A DNA stretch of 64,000 nucleotides from Epiperipatus broadwayi (taxonomy: Eukaryota; Onychophora; Udeonychophora; Euonychophora; Peripatidae). Positions 55,801 through 64,000 of the stretch are shown here, piece after piece. Position 1 is the first letter of the stretch. Each line of letters begins with the position of its first letter. A model generated the notes under the pieces. The model had not been told where the DNA came from. It worked only from the letters and a program-made list of their open reading frames with translations, and ran no database searches. The stretch spans positions 372,001 through 436,000 of the forward strand of contig JAQFVV010000510.1 of NCBI GenBank assembly GCA_028023455.1, given 5' to 3'. A program made the position numbers and the translations under genes.

Positions 55801-58443
55801 TGCCTTTAGATTTTTAGTTTACATGTAGTCTATCTCATTTTTATTTCACCATTTGTGAATATATATGTCCACTTTATACATTAATTTTTTATAATAATTA
55901 CTCAATAAGTTTTCTCTCTGAATACTATCTAAGAGCAAAACCTCAGCTGGGGGAATAAGCTCAGAAATGTTGGTAGAGAAATAAGTTGATTCCTATTCAA
56001 AACTATGATGAGATAATAAAAATTTGGAAATAAGGGTGAAAGTTTCACAGATTTGAAACACCACTACCATATCAATTTTTTTTTTTTTTTTTTGCTCACC
56101 TATTTCAGGTGATACACCAATCGCTCTTTCCAATTCACTGCTTCCCAGATGACTTTATCATTAACAAATATAAGTCTAGAGGGGAGGGAAGGAGCTTGAT
56201 GCATTTATATTTGGAAAAAAAATGTGAAAAGTTTTTCCAAATAAAAATTCAGAAACAATATTTTATAATTATGTTATTCTACATTGTGCTTTTCCTTTGA
56301 TATTTTCTGATCAGTTGAAGATTTTACTATAGAATCCTTCCTATTCTTTATTATTATGTCTGCTTATTAATGTATTTATATGTTACTATTAGCACAGTTT
56401 TATGATTTGCATGTTTTTACAATAGCTATTCCATCATATAAAATTCTCCCGCTTTTTTTTTTTTTTTTTTAAATAAGAACCTTACATTATACTGTTTTGG
56501 AATATTTTGCAATATGTTTAGCTGTTGCTGTGTTTTTATATTTATTGAGTCATTGCTTTTTTTTTTTTTACTTTTGCATAATCAAAGATCTTTCCTGATA
56601 TTTTTTGCATTTTCCAGTTCTCTAATCTTTAATTTATTCATCTTTGCATCTGTAATTGCCACTTTCAGTTTTATTACTCTATTATAAAGAATTGTATGAT
56701 TTGAATTTTGTAAAATCATTAGGATTAAATTTCTGTCTCCAGTTAACATTTAGTCCATTATAATTTTGATTAAATGTTGTTTATTTTAATATCGACTGCA
56801 ATTTTTTTTTTTTATTAAATATTTCTCTTCACATTCATTTTGGAAGACCAGAATTCTCTCTCAGCTAATCCAATTAATATATGCCTCATTTTTGTATTTG
56901 CAGTTTTTTATTTAAAAAAACCTGTTGATGCTATTCACCCATTCTAGTTCCAGTGCTAGTAATAAGTTTGATCATTCTTTAAGGGCATTCACACTGTCTT
57001 GTTTTTTTTTTTTAGAGAGGAATTGAGGCCATCTGCAATATAAGTTGTATTTAATTTAAGTATATAATATTCCCAATAAGCAACACTGAAAGACATATGT
57101 CATTTGTATTGTAATATTTGTTACAAATGTGATATTGAAACTAATAAATGTTTAAACTAATTCTGCTATTAACAATTATAAATAGAATTTATTTCAAAAT
57201 TGATGCTCATCACTGAAAATGCACTCAACTAAATAAAATAAAGGAAAGAAAGAAAACTTGCTTTGTAAAGTATTCCATCATCGGATTTTCAATTGGATGG
57301 ATGGTTGAAGAGTTGGAGGGTGGAGTGGATTGAAGCCTGTCCATTAAAGTAAGAGGTTTGGCTATCTTAATATATATCTGAGCACTTATAGCATATATGT
57401 GTAGAGATGGTAATCTGGACCAACTGATGATTGCTGGTGTAGCATGAAATACGTATATTGGTGATTATTTATCTTTTCAAAATATATGTGTTCAAGTATA
57501 TAAGTGTTATGAGATAGTGTGGAGAGTGTTGGGTCATGTGAAAGTCTGCTCATATACCCTATATATTACATATATAGACAGGTATATAATAAGCCTGTGT
57601 GTTTCAGTTATTATAATCTTAAAATAAATAAATTTGTCTACATTCGAAAACAAAAATTGGTTTGTATAAATGTAATTATTCATTATAATGCTTATAACTT
57701 ATATTTTATGATTAACCATAATTAAATTATCCAAAAGTATTAGTTTATGAATAATATTGTAACTCTTCATACTTACATACTTATACTTTATTTTATATAT
57801 TGTAATCTATATATTCTTCTGCTTTTGAGTAGTTATCTTCATTGTATTTATTTTCTGTTTGATTCAATACATGTTTTCATTTTATTCAATTTCAAATATA
57901 ATAGTTTTAAAAAGACTTGTAATCCTCTTTAACATACACATATTAAAATAATTAGTGAGTAATTTATTGTTCTTAATTTTTTATTATTTTTTTTATTATA
58001 ATCTTGATACATTTTGTTTTGTTTCATGATGCTATATTTATTCTCCGTAAGAGCAGTCATAATAATAAAAATTAAGTTTAAAGATTAGACAGAAAGTATT
58101 AGAGTAGTATTGATGTATATATGCTTTAATGAAGTTTAGAAGTTTTTAATTAATTAGTGTATTCTGCTATTTATTAATCCTTTTAATTTCATGCAAAAAC
58201 GAGATTTTATAACTTTATTTGTGTTGAAATGTAATGCATAAAAATTAAAGCATATGTGTTATATTTTAGCCAAAAATGAAATCCAGCATGCTGGGGTACA
58301 ATACATTCTTGATTCTGTTATGCAAGAACTCTTACGGGATCCTTCAAAAAAATTCTCTTACTGTGAAAGTGCTTTTCTCTCCCGATGGTTTAACCAACAA
58401 CATGATTCTGTAAGACATAGTTTTCAGAATCTTGTCAACAATG
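34447..58443 (+). CDS. MAN2B1: Lysosomal alpha-mannosidase, GH38 (first three coding exons, partial)
   Basis: This family removes alpha-linked mannose from N-glycans during lysosomal glycoprotein breakdown. Exons at 34447-34557, 48425-48527 and 58270-58443 join in frame (phase 0, then 1, leaving in phase 1) to give about 129 residues. Order: an N-terminal signal peptide (basic RVRK, then hydrophobic ILCLLLVFA), Cys-Gly-Tyr linker, then [15 protein letters not shown], the GH38 zinc site in which the second His and second Asp are metal ligands, then [14 protein letters not shown] and FLSRWFNQQ. These match lysosomal rather than Golgi class II enzymes (HDDVGWLKT rather than HNDPGW). The catalytic nucleophile Asp and remaining domains lie off the right edge. 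Introns are 13.9 and 9.7 kb and packed with retroelements. One oddity is Cys before the HSHDD motif where Pro is usual. Identity is by recognition. Confidence 0.93.
35395..36320 (-). pseudogene. Gypsy-type integrase remnant
   Basis: Minus-strand readings: EIPKLLV, stop, [14 protein letters not shown] (equivalent to DNG-x-x-FTS-x-EF of the integrase core) near 36211-36260, and later [13 protein letters not shown] near 35840 (a hallmark after the core). Between them is the 36018-36122 foldback insertion. 35406-35639 is open ([19 protein letters not shown]), of unknown role. Confidence 0.6.
36018..36122. repeat. Small foldback inserted in the Gypsy remnant
   Basis: 27-bp arms (36018-36044 and 36096-36122). 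The loop carries the GAGTAATCAATGGATGCCAG segment of the foldback family. The flank after it matches that of 2823 and 28.3 kb. Confidence 0.7.
38395..39245. other. Intron, nothing recognised
   Basis: AT-rich between the two Gypsy remnants; may contain unrecognised 5' parts of the second. Confidence 0.35.
39246..39665 (+). repeat. Imperfect 215-bp tandem duplication
   Basis: Copies begin at 39246 and 39461 with GTTTATTAATAGAATTGATG and share TTGTTCTCTGGGAAAGTT and TGCCTAAGATTTA. About 15 to 20 percent diverged, so older than the duplications at 12.6 and 19.6 kb. Confidence 0.75.
40560..41580 (+). pseudogene. Second Gypsy-type integrase remnant
   Basis: Plus-strand pieces in order: [14 protein letters not shown] (integrase zinc region, compare HLG), a segment ending in a Cys-Gln context, [15 protein letters not shown], later IQKPL and [14 protein letters not shown] (compare SNG-x-x-ER). 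Stops throughout. A reversed LINE fragment is inserted at 41068-41299. GAGGGAAGTAGTGG near 41518 is LTR-junction-like. Confidence 0.5.
41068..41299 (-). mobile_element. RTE-like LINE 3' end, reverse orientation
   Basis: Complement of 26535-26766 in the first LINE, with the GAT tail at the left (ATCATCATCATTTTCAACCA). 5'-truncated insertion into the Gypsy remnant. Confidence 0.75.
41581..42869. other. Intron, nothing recognised
   Basis: AT-rich with short homopolymers; no exon. Confidence 0.4.
42870..43830 (+). pseudogene. Non-LTR RT C-terminal region with zinc knuckle (third LINE family)
   Basis: [20 protein letters not shown], then GEMGWSSF-like wording with frame change, [17 protein letters not shown], and the open frame 43209-43448. 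After a break, the frame 43559-43822 has [20 protein letters not shown], matching a C-x-x-C...H...C zinc motif at the end of such RTs. Inactive. Confidence 0.65.
43831..45445. other. Intron, nothing certain
   Basis: AT-rich. A minus-strand CUGAUGA near 44990 is followed by a short hairpin and GAA, but stem I is only two pairs. Confidence 0.4.
45446..45639. repeat. Foldback element with 83-bp arms
   Basis: Arms 45446-45528 and 45556-45639 are near-perfect inverted repeats around a 27-base loop. A single arm occurs at 49056-49130. Contains TGTAGAGGTCCC and CCTCGATAATATGC. No coding. Confidence 0.85.
46020..46195. repeat. Dispersed repeat, copy 1 of 3
   Basis: GATTTTGAGAAAATAAGAA, TTTCAAACTCAAATGCACTT and CATTCACTT recur at 47515-47645 and 47805-47880. 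Function unknown. Confidence 0.65.
47220..47880. repeat. Local cluster of the same repeat (copies 2 and 3)
   Basis: Two units, about 47220-47645 and 47650-47880, each begin with ACTAATATTA / GCTAATATTA and GTGCTAGATTGTAAT-like wording and end with the CAAACTCAAATGCACTT block. An old tandem duplication. Confidence 0.6.
47880..47965 (+). mobile_element. Tail fragment of the RTE-like LINE
   Basis: GGAGAGATGTTCATCTTGCA and the following ATTAATGATGTTGG correspond to the last 60 bases of the LINE at 26766. Confidence 0.55.
48425..48527 (+). CDS. MAN2B1: Alpha-mannosidase exon 2: zinc-binding HSHDD motif
   Basis: 103 bases between acceptor AAATTAG and donor GGAG/GTAATT. It encodes [15 protein letters not shown] followed by [19 protein letters not shown], the start of the GH38 catalytic domain. 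His and Asp of HSHDD are the first two zinc ligands in this family. It enters in phase 0 and leaves in phase 1. Confidence 0.95.
49056..49130. repeat. Solo arm of the 45.4 kb foldback family
   Basis: AAACACCTGTAGAGGTCCC onward matches the right arm of 45446-45639 with a few differences. Confidence 0.8.
49131..51974. other. Alpha-mannosidase intron 2, nothing recognised
   Basis: AT-rich with poly-T tracts. Open frames at 49259-49489 and 50432-50629 (minus) show no family. Confidence 0.45.
51975..52200 (+). repeat. Dispersed repeat pair, copy 1
   Basis: Shares AAAAGGGAC, AGCTTACCAAGAGAGTCC, ATCAGCTTGCTGAAGAATTA and TGCAGAGAAC with 53640-53865. The open frame 51963-52190 is not conserved in the other copy. 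Confidence 0.75.
52620..52850. repeat. Extreme A/T homopolymer tract
   Basis: Over 200 bases made only of long A and T runs, ending in about 70 A with two G. May be a retroelement tail or poor consensus. Confidence 0.85.
53640..53865 (+). repeat. Dispersed repeat pair, copy 2
   Basis: Direct-orientation relative of 51975-52200, 1.66 kb away, with small indels (for example an extra CAATC). Confidence 0.75.
54000..54660 (+). pseudogene. Decayed LINE RT (jockey/CR1-like)
   Basis: [18 protein letters not shown], then [12 protein letters not shown] (motif B, compare PQGS-x-LSP-x-LF) and [20 protein letters not shown] (motif C, with YIND in place of YADD), then [10 protein letters not shown]. Stops and shifts; inactive. 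Confidence 0.65.
54661..57261. other. Alpha-mannosidase intron 2, distal part
   Basis: Poly-T rich. 55035-55085 on the minus strand reads TGGGTTTGAGGGTTTGCTTC, faintly B-box-like, perhaps a tRNA-derived fragment; otherwise nothing. Confidence 0.35.
57262..57618 (+). repeat. SINE-like repeat S8
   Basis: Starts at CATCATCGGATTTTCAATTG, includes the hammerhead-like motif and the tRNA-like part, and ends with ACAGGTATATAATAAGCC then TGTGTGTTTCAGTTATTAT. Lies in intron 2 of the alpha-mannosidase in sense orientation. Confidence 0.65.
57412..57466 (+). ncRNA. Hammerhead-like ribozyme motif, family i, S8 copy
   Basis: Stem I AAUC, UGG bulge, ACCAA with UUGGU, GAUU. CUGAUGA at 57424-57430, stem II UGCU / AGCA with loop GGUGU between U.U, GAA at 57446-57448, palindrome AUACGUAU (57449-57456), A57457 as predicted cleavage base. 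Differs from S7 only in the stem II loop. Confidence 0.7.
58270..58443 (+). CDS. MAN2B1: Alpha-mannosidase exon 3
   Basis: 174 bases between acceptor ATTTTAG and donor AATG/GTAATT. It encodes [16 protein letters not shown], then [14 protein letters not shown], then FLSRWFNQQ and ends LVNN(G). This matches the segment after the HDDVGW motif in lysosomal alpha-mannosidases. The next expected block (Leu-Glu-Phe, then a Gly-Gly-Trp motif) was not found before 64000, so intron 3 exceeds 5.5 kb. Confidence 0.95.
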
Positions 58444-58895
58444 GTAATTTTTTTTTATTAGTTTTAATCCAATTTTTTTTATAACTGAATACATTTTTAA
58501 ACTTTGCTCACATTATTATTTATGTGTGGATCTGCAAAGCATATTTCTTAAAACTTGGAAAAATTTGTTTTAAAAAAATCAATATATTTTTTATGATTAC
58601 TTACAAATAAAATATGTTTGTTGTCATATTCACAGAAGTGACTCAGTGAAATTATACATTATTTAGCTGCTAAAGTTCATAATAAAGTGTTTGTATATTA
58701 ATATCTCATTAATAACAACACTATCCCATAATATTCTCATATGCATCCAAGAGCAGTTAATTTAACCTACTATAAACTTTAGTAATCCACTAAATGATAT
58801 ATTGCTCTAAAATTCCTTTTCCAGACTGGTTTCTGACTTTTGCTTTTACTGATGAATACTGAAATTCAAAGTAACATTAGTTCCAAGGTTGAGTC

Positions 58896-58945
58896 CTAAT
58901 TTTCACTGATGAAGGTAAAAGCCAGAAACTAGTCTGGAGATAGGG
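58896..58945 (+). ncRNA. Hammerhead-like ribozyme motif, family ii, copy D
   Basis: Stem I UUUCA (58901-58905) with UGGAG (58935-58939). Core CUGAUGA at 58906-58912, stem II GGU / GCC around AAAA between A.A, GAA at 58925-58927, palindrome ACUAGU (58928-58933), C58934. Stem I changes relative to copy A keep pairing. Inside alpha-mannosidase intron 3, sense strand. Confidence 0.6.
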
Positions 58946-61900
58946 ATTTTAAACAATGTATAATCTGGTATCTGTTAATTACTAAAGTTTAAAGTAGATG
59001 GCTCTAAAGTATGCTGAAGATAAATACTTTTAATAATAAATCGATATTCATTTTCATGCAGTTTTTTTGTATAATCTTTTTTATCATGTCTTCAGTTCTG
59101 ATTGTCTGACAGTCTTCTTTATTTCTGTAATTGACAAATATTTATTATTTGTGTAATTTTTTTTTTAAACAAAGTAATTGTAATGAAAAATAATCATGTT
59201 TTTTACATTAGCCATTCCACAAAGTTAAATAATAGGTGATCAATTTTTTAAATTCAGCATAAAAGCATTATATAGACAAAGTAATTTTACAAAGAAAGTT
59301 ACTACTATTTAGCATAATTGGCAGCTGATGATTAATAAAGATTGCTATTCATAGAGAAGCATTTTATGTAATAGATGTTAAATATTTTAATGCTTTACTG
59401 AGAGCAGGTGGATACTCAGAGTACCTAATTATGGTATTTCATAAAGTAGTATAGTCACTAATGACTCATTTTGTATTTGAAACAAGAGCTTCAACTATTT
59501 AAGAATCTCATGTCTATTATGAAAATGGAACAACTGCAAAAAATGATCTATAATGGCATGTATCATAAATTTTGGCTAGGTCAATATTCCTGGTGAAATT
59601 CTTACAAAAATAGTAAAAATAATTGTACAAGTCAGATTGGTAATGGTAGTAAAGCAAGAGATAATGATAGAAATAAAGATAAATATTTTTTTTCTTATAT
59701 AGATATATAGATAGATGGAATATATGAACTTTGCTTAATATGATTTCATGACGATCTGAACAGATGACAATTCTTAACTAATAAGCTTCAAGATTTAAGA
59801 TAGCTATAGGTGAATACTATGTTAGCCATCTTTAATGACCAGGAAGCTCAATTGAACAGAAAAATGCATCTCCCCCCCTTCCCCCTTTCTTTTCTTTTTT
59901 GGAAAAGCAGATTGAGTGAAAGGGGAATGCATGTCATTAGTTCTTCTTTTCTTAGAACTTTTAGATGTGTTAATGAAAGACTGACTAATGGTTTTAAAAA
60001 CTTTCACATAACAGTACCTGTATCAAACTTATTCTCCAACTTCAGACCGCAAACTTTTATGTTCTTTGATGAATTTTTTTTTTTATATCAGTACTATTAA
60101 AAGATAATAACATATCATTAAACATCCAGCTTAAATAATATGATAAAAGCAATTCTCCACTTTACTGCCACTTTGTGTAAGCTTGAGTAATCAGTGATTA
60201 TCAATTGCATGCAAAATTTTCTTTCCCTAGTATTTGAACTCTATCCACAGATTTACTTTTAACAATGAAACCTGGGATTCAAAGTTGGGAGGAATCCATG
60301 CATTCATTCAATAATCACATTTAGCACCATTTTACTTGTCAAGTTAAAAAGTTGAAATTCAAATAAACCTATGGTTTTGAATCCAACCAAATCAATCTTT
60401 TAAACAGTTGTATAGATCTGAAACCAAACAGCTCGCTTAAATACTGATTACTCAGACTTATATTACTTGGTGGTAAAATGGCCCTGCTTTTTGCCCTAAT
60501 AAACTGATTTGTTTTCTTCATTGAGATTTTAATGGAAATATAGATTGGAATCTGTAAACTTTACCCAAATGATATACTGTGGCTGAATTTTTGCACTTTA
60601 CATTGATTGAATATCACAAACGCTTTAGTCAAAAAAAAAATGTTATATACATCTTGAATGCAAACACATTCTAATCAACAAAATCTTATGGATTAGATTA
60701 TAGTTATGAGTTAGAATATTGAAGAGGCTTACATTACAAGTGCAAATTGTTGAATATATCATAGATTCATATCCTTCAAGATTAAAATAATAACTTCATT
60801 AAAAGCGTGTACTATTTTAAGATATATTAATGTAAAATTTGTTTTTTTAGATTACTACCATCTATGCTAAAGCAAAATTATCAATTTGAATTTTCCAAGA
60901 CTATTGTGTTTTGGGGAATGAAATTATCTTAAGTGGTGTGTTTTACATTATAAGTTTAGTTTGAGACTCACTAAACTGGGTTTTTTTTTGTCAATAATTC
61001 TATTATTAGTGATTTGATTAAAAAATAAAATGTAGATTTTTTGCTTGGAACAAGTATAAGTTAAATGTGGAGCTTCATAAGCAATGGAGATTTAAATGCA
61101 GATGTTCTTCATCTAATAAGATGGCTAAAAATGATTGGTAGATTAAAACCTCATAGGAGATACAATTATTCACTGATCATGATCACTTTAGATCTTTTTC
61201 CCCCTCCCCCAATGGAAGTAACTTAAATTCTTGAAAAAAAAAAAATCCTAATCTTATTAAATCTATGGATGTTGCTCTTTTATTTGATAATGATATTTCA
61301 AACATATGAAATAAGTAAATAGTCAAAATAAGAGTCATAGATCACATGACCCTATAAGTATTTTGATCATTTTTTGAATAATGATAAAAAGTGAATTTAA
61401 ATAATGACATTTAATGATATATCCATTCTACCTATTTATTTCAATTTAGACAAAGATATTCAGCTTAATGAAGTTAAAATAGATCTCTTTGTAATCTTAA
61501 AAATGGAAAGACTATAAGTTCTTTATACAGAGGAATTTTAGAATATGATGGGAATATATTAGCTTCAAAAATATATGAACCCATGAAGTTGTAAATACAT
61601 AATAAGATGCTTTTATTGTTATAATTATAAAGTCTGCAATAATTATTCTTAATATTATTTTTGTATTCTACAGCAAAAGTATTTTCAATTATTTTTGAAT
61701 ACTGGAATTTCTATATATTTGGATGCCCACTGACTACTCTGTTATGAATAACTTGTACTTCATCTCAACAATGCCATTAAAAAAGTTTAAACATTGATAC
61801 CTTGAACCAAAATATTTAGGTTTTCTAATAAAAATTAAATCTTGAGGTCTGCCCTACTAATGTATTTTTATTGGCTAAGAAAAATCATGTGTCAGTGCTA

Positions 61901-64000
61901 TGCATTCCTTATTGTTGATATGATGAAACTTTAAGCCATTTTTTATTTTATTTCACTGTGCTACAGAATTACAGAAGTGTGATCTAAGCATATTTTTTCT
62001 TATCATTAAATACCTTTATCAATAACATTGAGAGAAGGCTCTTCCCAAGCATTATAGCCATAATTTGTATCTTTTTTTACATTGTGAGTTTTAAGGTACT
62101 ATTTTGTCTATAATTCTGCCTCCCCTAAACTCCAATTTTTTTTTAATAATAAAATTAAAATTAAACTTAGAAATTAAGTTCTTTTACTATCTGCTATTTG
62201 CAGAGCCATTTAGAGCCTTCTCTTATTTGGAAATACAGACAGCTTTCGAAACTGTTTGTTGTTGCTTTTTAATGATATTTTAATTTTGCAGTTTTTTTTT
62301 TTTTTGCTTTGAATACATTTCCTGAAAAAAAATTATACCTTGAATTTATGTAAGAAATGACATTAGATTTATTTTTTTACATTATAATTATAGCCAAAAT
62401 ATTTTTTGAAATCAAATTTTTCTTTTCTACGTTTATAATAACCTAATCCTTTATTTTTTTATCTTAATATCTCAGTATAAAATTTTATAATTCATATATA
62501 ACTTGTAATAGTTTATATATATATATATTCTCAACATATGACCTCCCCCTTTACGTCAAGTAACTATTAATAATTATAAATCATCTATTCATTGAATTTA
62601 CTTTAAAAATTTGAATAAATTATTTAACCTGCAATGGCTACAAGTGAATACACCAATTTTTAATTTCATATTACTTTTTAAATTGAACAGATATCCATCT
62701 CAGTACTTTCATAAGTATATCTCTACTTTGCAAAAATCAAATTACACTGTAGTTTGAATTTAGCTTGTGTAGTATAAATTTTATGTTCATCTATTCTGAT
62801 TTAGCAGTATCTCATACTACTTGTAATCTAAACAGCAGTCATATTTTTCAAGTGACTGCTTTTTTTATTTTTTTTTAAAAAAAATATTATAAACTTACTA
62901 TAACTAATGACGACAATAATAAAAAGCATATTTATTTCATTTTAATAAGTGAAAATAAGAAAGCAGTCAATTGAATCCAGTTAAACAAAACTAATTTTAT
63001 TTCCTTATTTTTGCAATTTTATGGCTATATATTTTTTAATGTTTTTATACAAACATTTTAATATGTATTATAAATAATACTTGTAATAAAAAAAAAAAAA
63101 AATTTGAAGTGATATTTATATAAACGTACTCTTTTCAGGAGCAATATGAGATACCGCTTGTAGTCTATTCATGTCTAAAATGCATTGTTATTTACAGTTT
63201 AAGAGAGTAGCAAACTACTATTGATGATGATCAAATAATCATTGATAATAATCCTTTATTGCCTATTTCCTCAATTCATCTTTTATCAAATTATATCCAT
63301 ACATAAAAATTCAGAAAATTTTGAAAATCATGTGATTATTAAAATTACAGCTATGTTTAAAAAATTAATGCATTTATGTCTATCAACAGAAATATCAAAA
63401 AAAGTTCTGAGTGAAATTTATATAAAATAATGCTTTGAAAAAACAATATATATATATTTTTCCAAAATAATTTTAAATGTTGACTAATGCATATATGTTT
63501 TTTGATGTTTATATTCCGCAGCAGATTTGGCTGTTCATTACTTATAGGTATACATTAAATGATTGTCACCAAATAAACATAAGGGTTATCACATTTAAAA
63601 ATTCAATACAAGAGTAATTTGCCACTCATTAAAATGCCAGTTAAGACATAAGGGTGATTGTTATCATCTACATTTATAAATCTATTAAAACCTTTGAGTA
63701 ATTGGCTTTATTGTCTTAATCTATATTACTTATTAAATAAATATTCTCATCAATAATCTAGCATTACAAAATGAAATCTATATTAAAATGATAATTATCA
63801 AAAAACAAACTGAATCTCTTTACAAATTCTTATATATATATATTACTGATTAATTTGAGAATGTTAAATTTTATGAATAATATAAATAACTTTATCTTTC
63901 CTATTGCATTGCCAAATCCATATAATATGAATATCATCTATGTTCTTTAATACTCTTACAATGCCTTTTTTACCCCTAATATGACAGTTTCGTTTGCCCC
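58946..64000. other. Alpha-mannosidase intron 3, no next exon found
   Basis: About 5 kb of AT-rich sequence. The open frame 59810-60100 has no family resemblance. No segment encoding the expected next GH38 block was found. Confidence 0.5.

Noticed and set aside
59810-60100. 96-codon plus-strand frame as an alpha-mannosidase exon
   Set aside because: Does not contain the expected GH38 residues and lacks matching splice sites.
1-64000. CRISPR array, operons, bacterial promoters or rRNA genes
   Set aside because: None seen; the window is eukaryotic with spliced genes and retroelements. No complete tRNA gene was found either.

Overview
This 64 kb window is AT-rich eukaryotic, animal-type DNA and is probably from an arthropod. 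It has spliced genes with very long introns, no bacterial-style operons, and many decayed retroelements: RTE-like LINEs with GAT-repeat tails, Penelope-like elements, Ty3/Gypsy remnants, a mariner remnant and tRNA-like SINEs. The species cannot be read from the sequence. An insect or arachnid would fit the LINE and Penelope types.

Two host genes are arranged head to head. On the minus strand, 27.3 to 3.5 kb holds the 5' coding part of POLR3D (RNA polymerase III subunit RPC4): four coding exons, 161 codons, consistent splice phases, with the C-terminal domain lying off the left edge. On the plus strand, 34.4 to 58.4 kb holds the first three coding exons of a lysosomal alpha-mannosidase (GH38, MAN2B1/LAMAN type): a signal peptide exon, the zinc-binding HSHDD exon, and the following N-terminal catalytic exon. 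The rest lies off the right edge. An 18-bp palindrome containing TCTCGCGAGA at 34.17 kb marks the likely promoter. It may serve both genes if POLR3D has an untranslated first exon there.

Almost everything else is repeat sequence inside the introns or between the genes. From left to right it includes foldback elements (0.03-0.4, 2.6-2.8, 4.6-5.2 and 9.85-10.0 kb), a mariner remnant (7.5-8.0), a SINE-like family (9.2-10.5, 14.4, 17.2, 18.7-19.3, 57.3), tandem duplications (12.6, 19.6-20.2), an RTE-like LINE (about 22.9-26.8) interrupted by a Penelope-like element with a 13-bp target duplication (24.2-25.2), more foldbacks (28.3-29.1), decayed LINEs (29.9-33.4), two Gypsy remnants (34.96-38.4 and about 39.2-41.6), other LINE pieces (42.9-43.8, 54.0-54.7), a long foldback (45.4-45.6) and diffuse AT-rich intron.

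The most interesting signal is a set of hammerhead-ribozyme-like motifs in three separate repeat families. Family i lies in the tRNA-like repeats and has CUGAUGA, a stem II, GAA and a self-complementary stem III (AUACGUAU). Family ii lies in palindromic Penelope-like foldbacks and has CUGACGA or CUGAUGA with ACUAGU. Family iii has the same layout, but core positions 3 and 8 are A and U instead of C and G in all three copies. Stem II, stem III and position N7 vary there as a hammerhead would allow. Family iii sits just downstream of a Penelope GIY-YIG reading frame in one case. The stem III sequences are nearly all palindromes, which suggests action as dimers. This was found by eye and needs covariance-model and cleavage tests.
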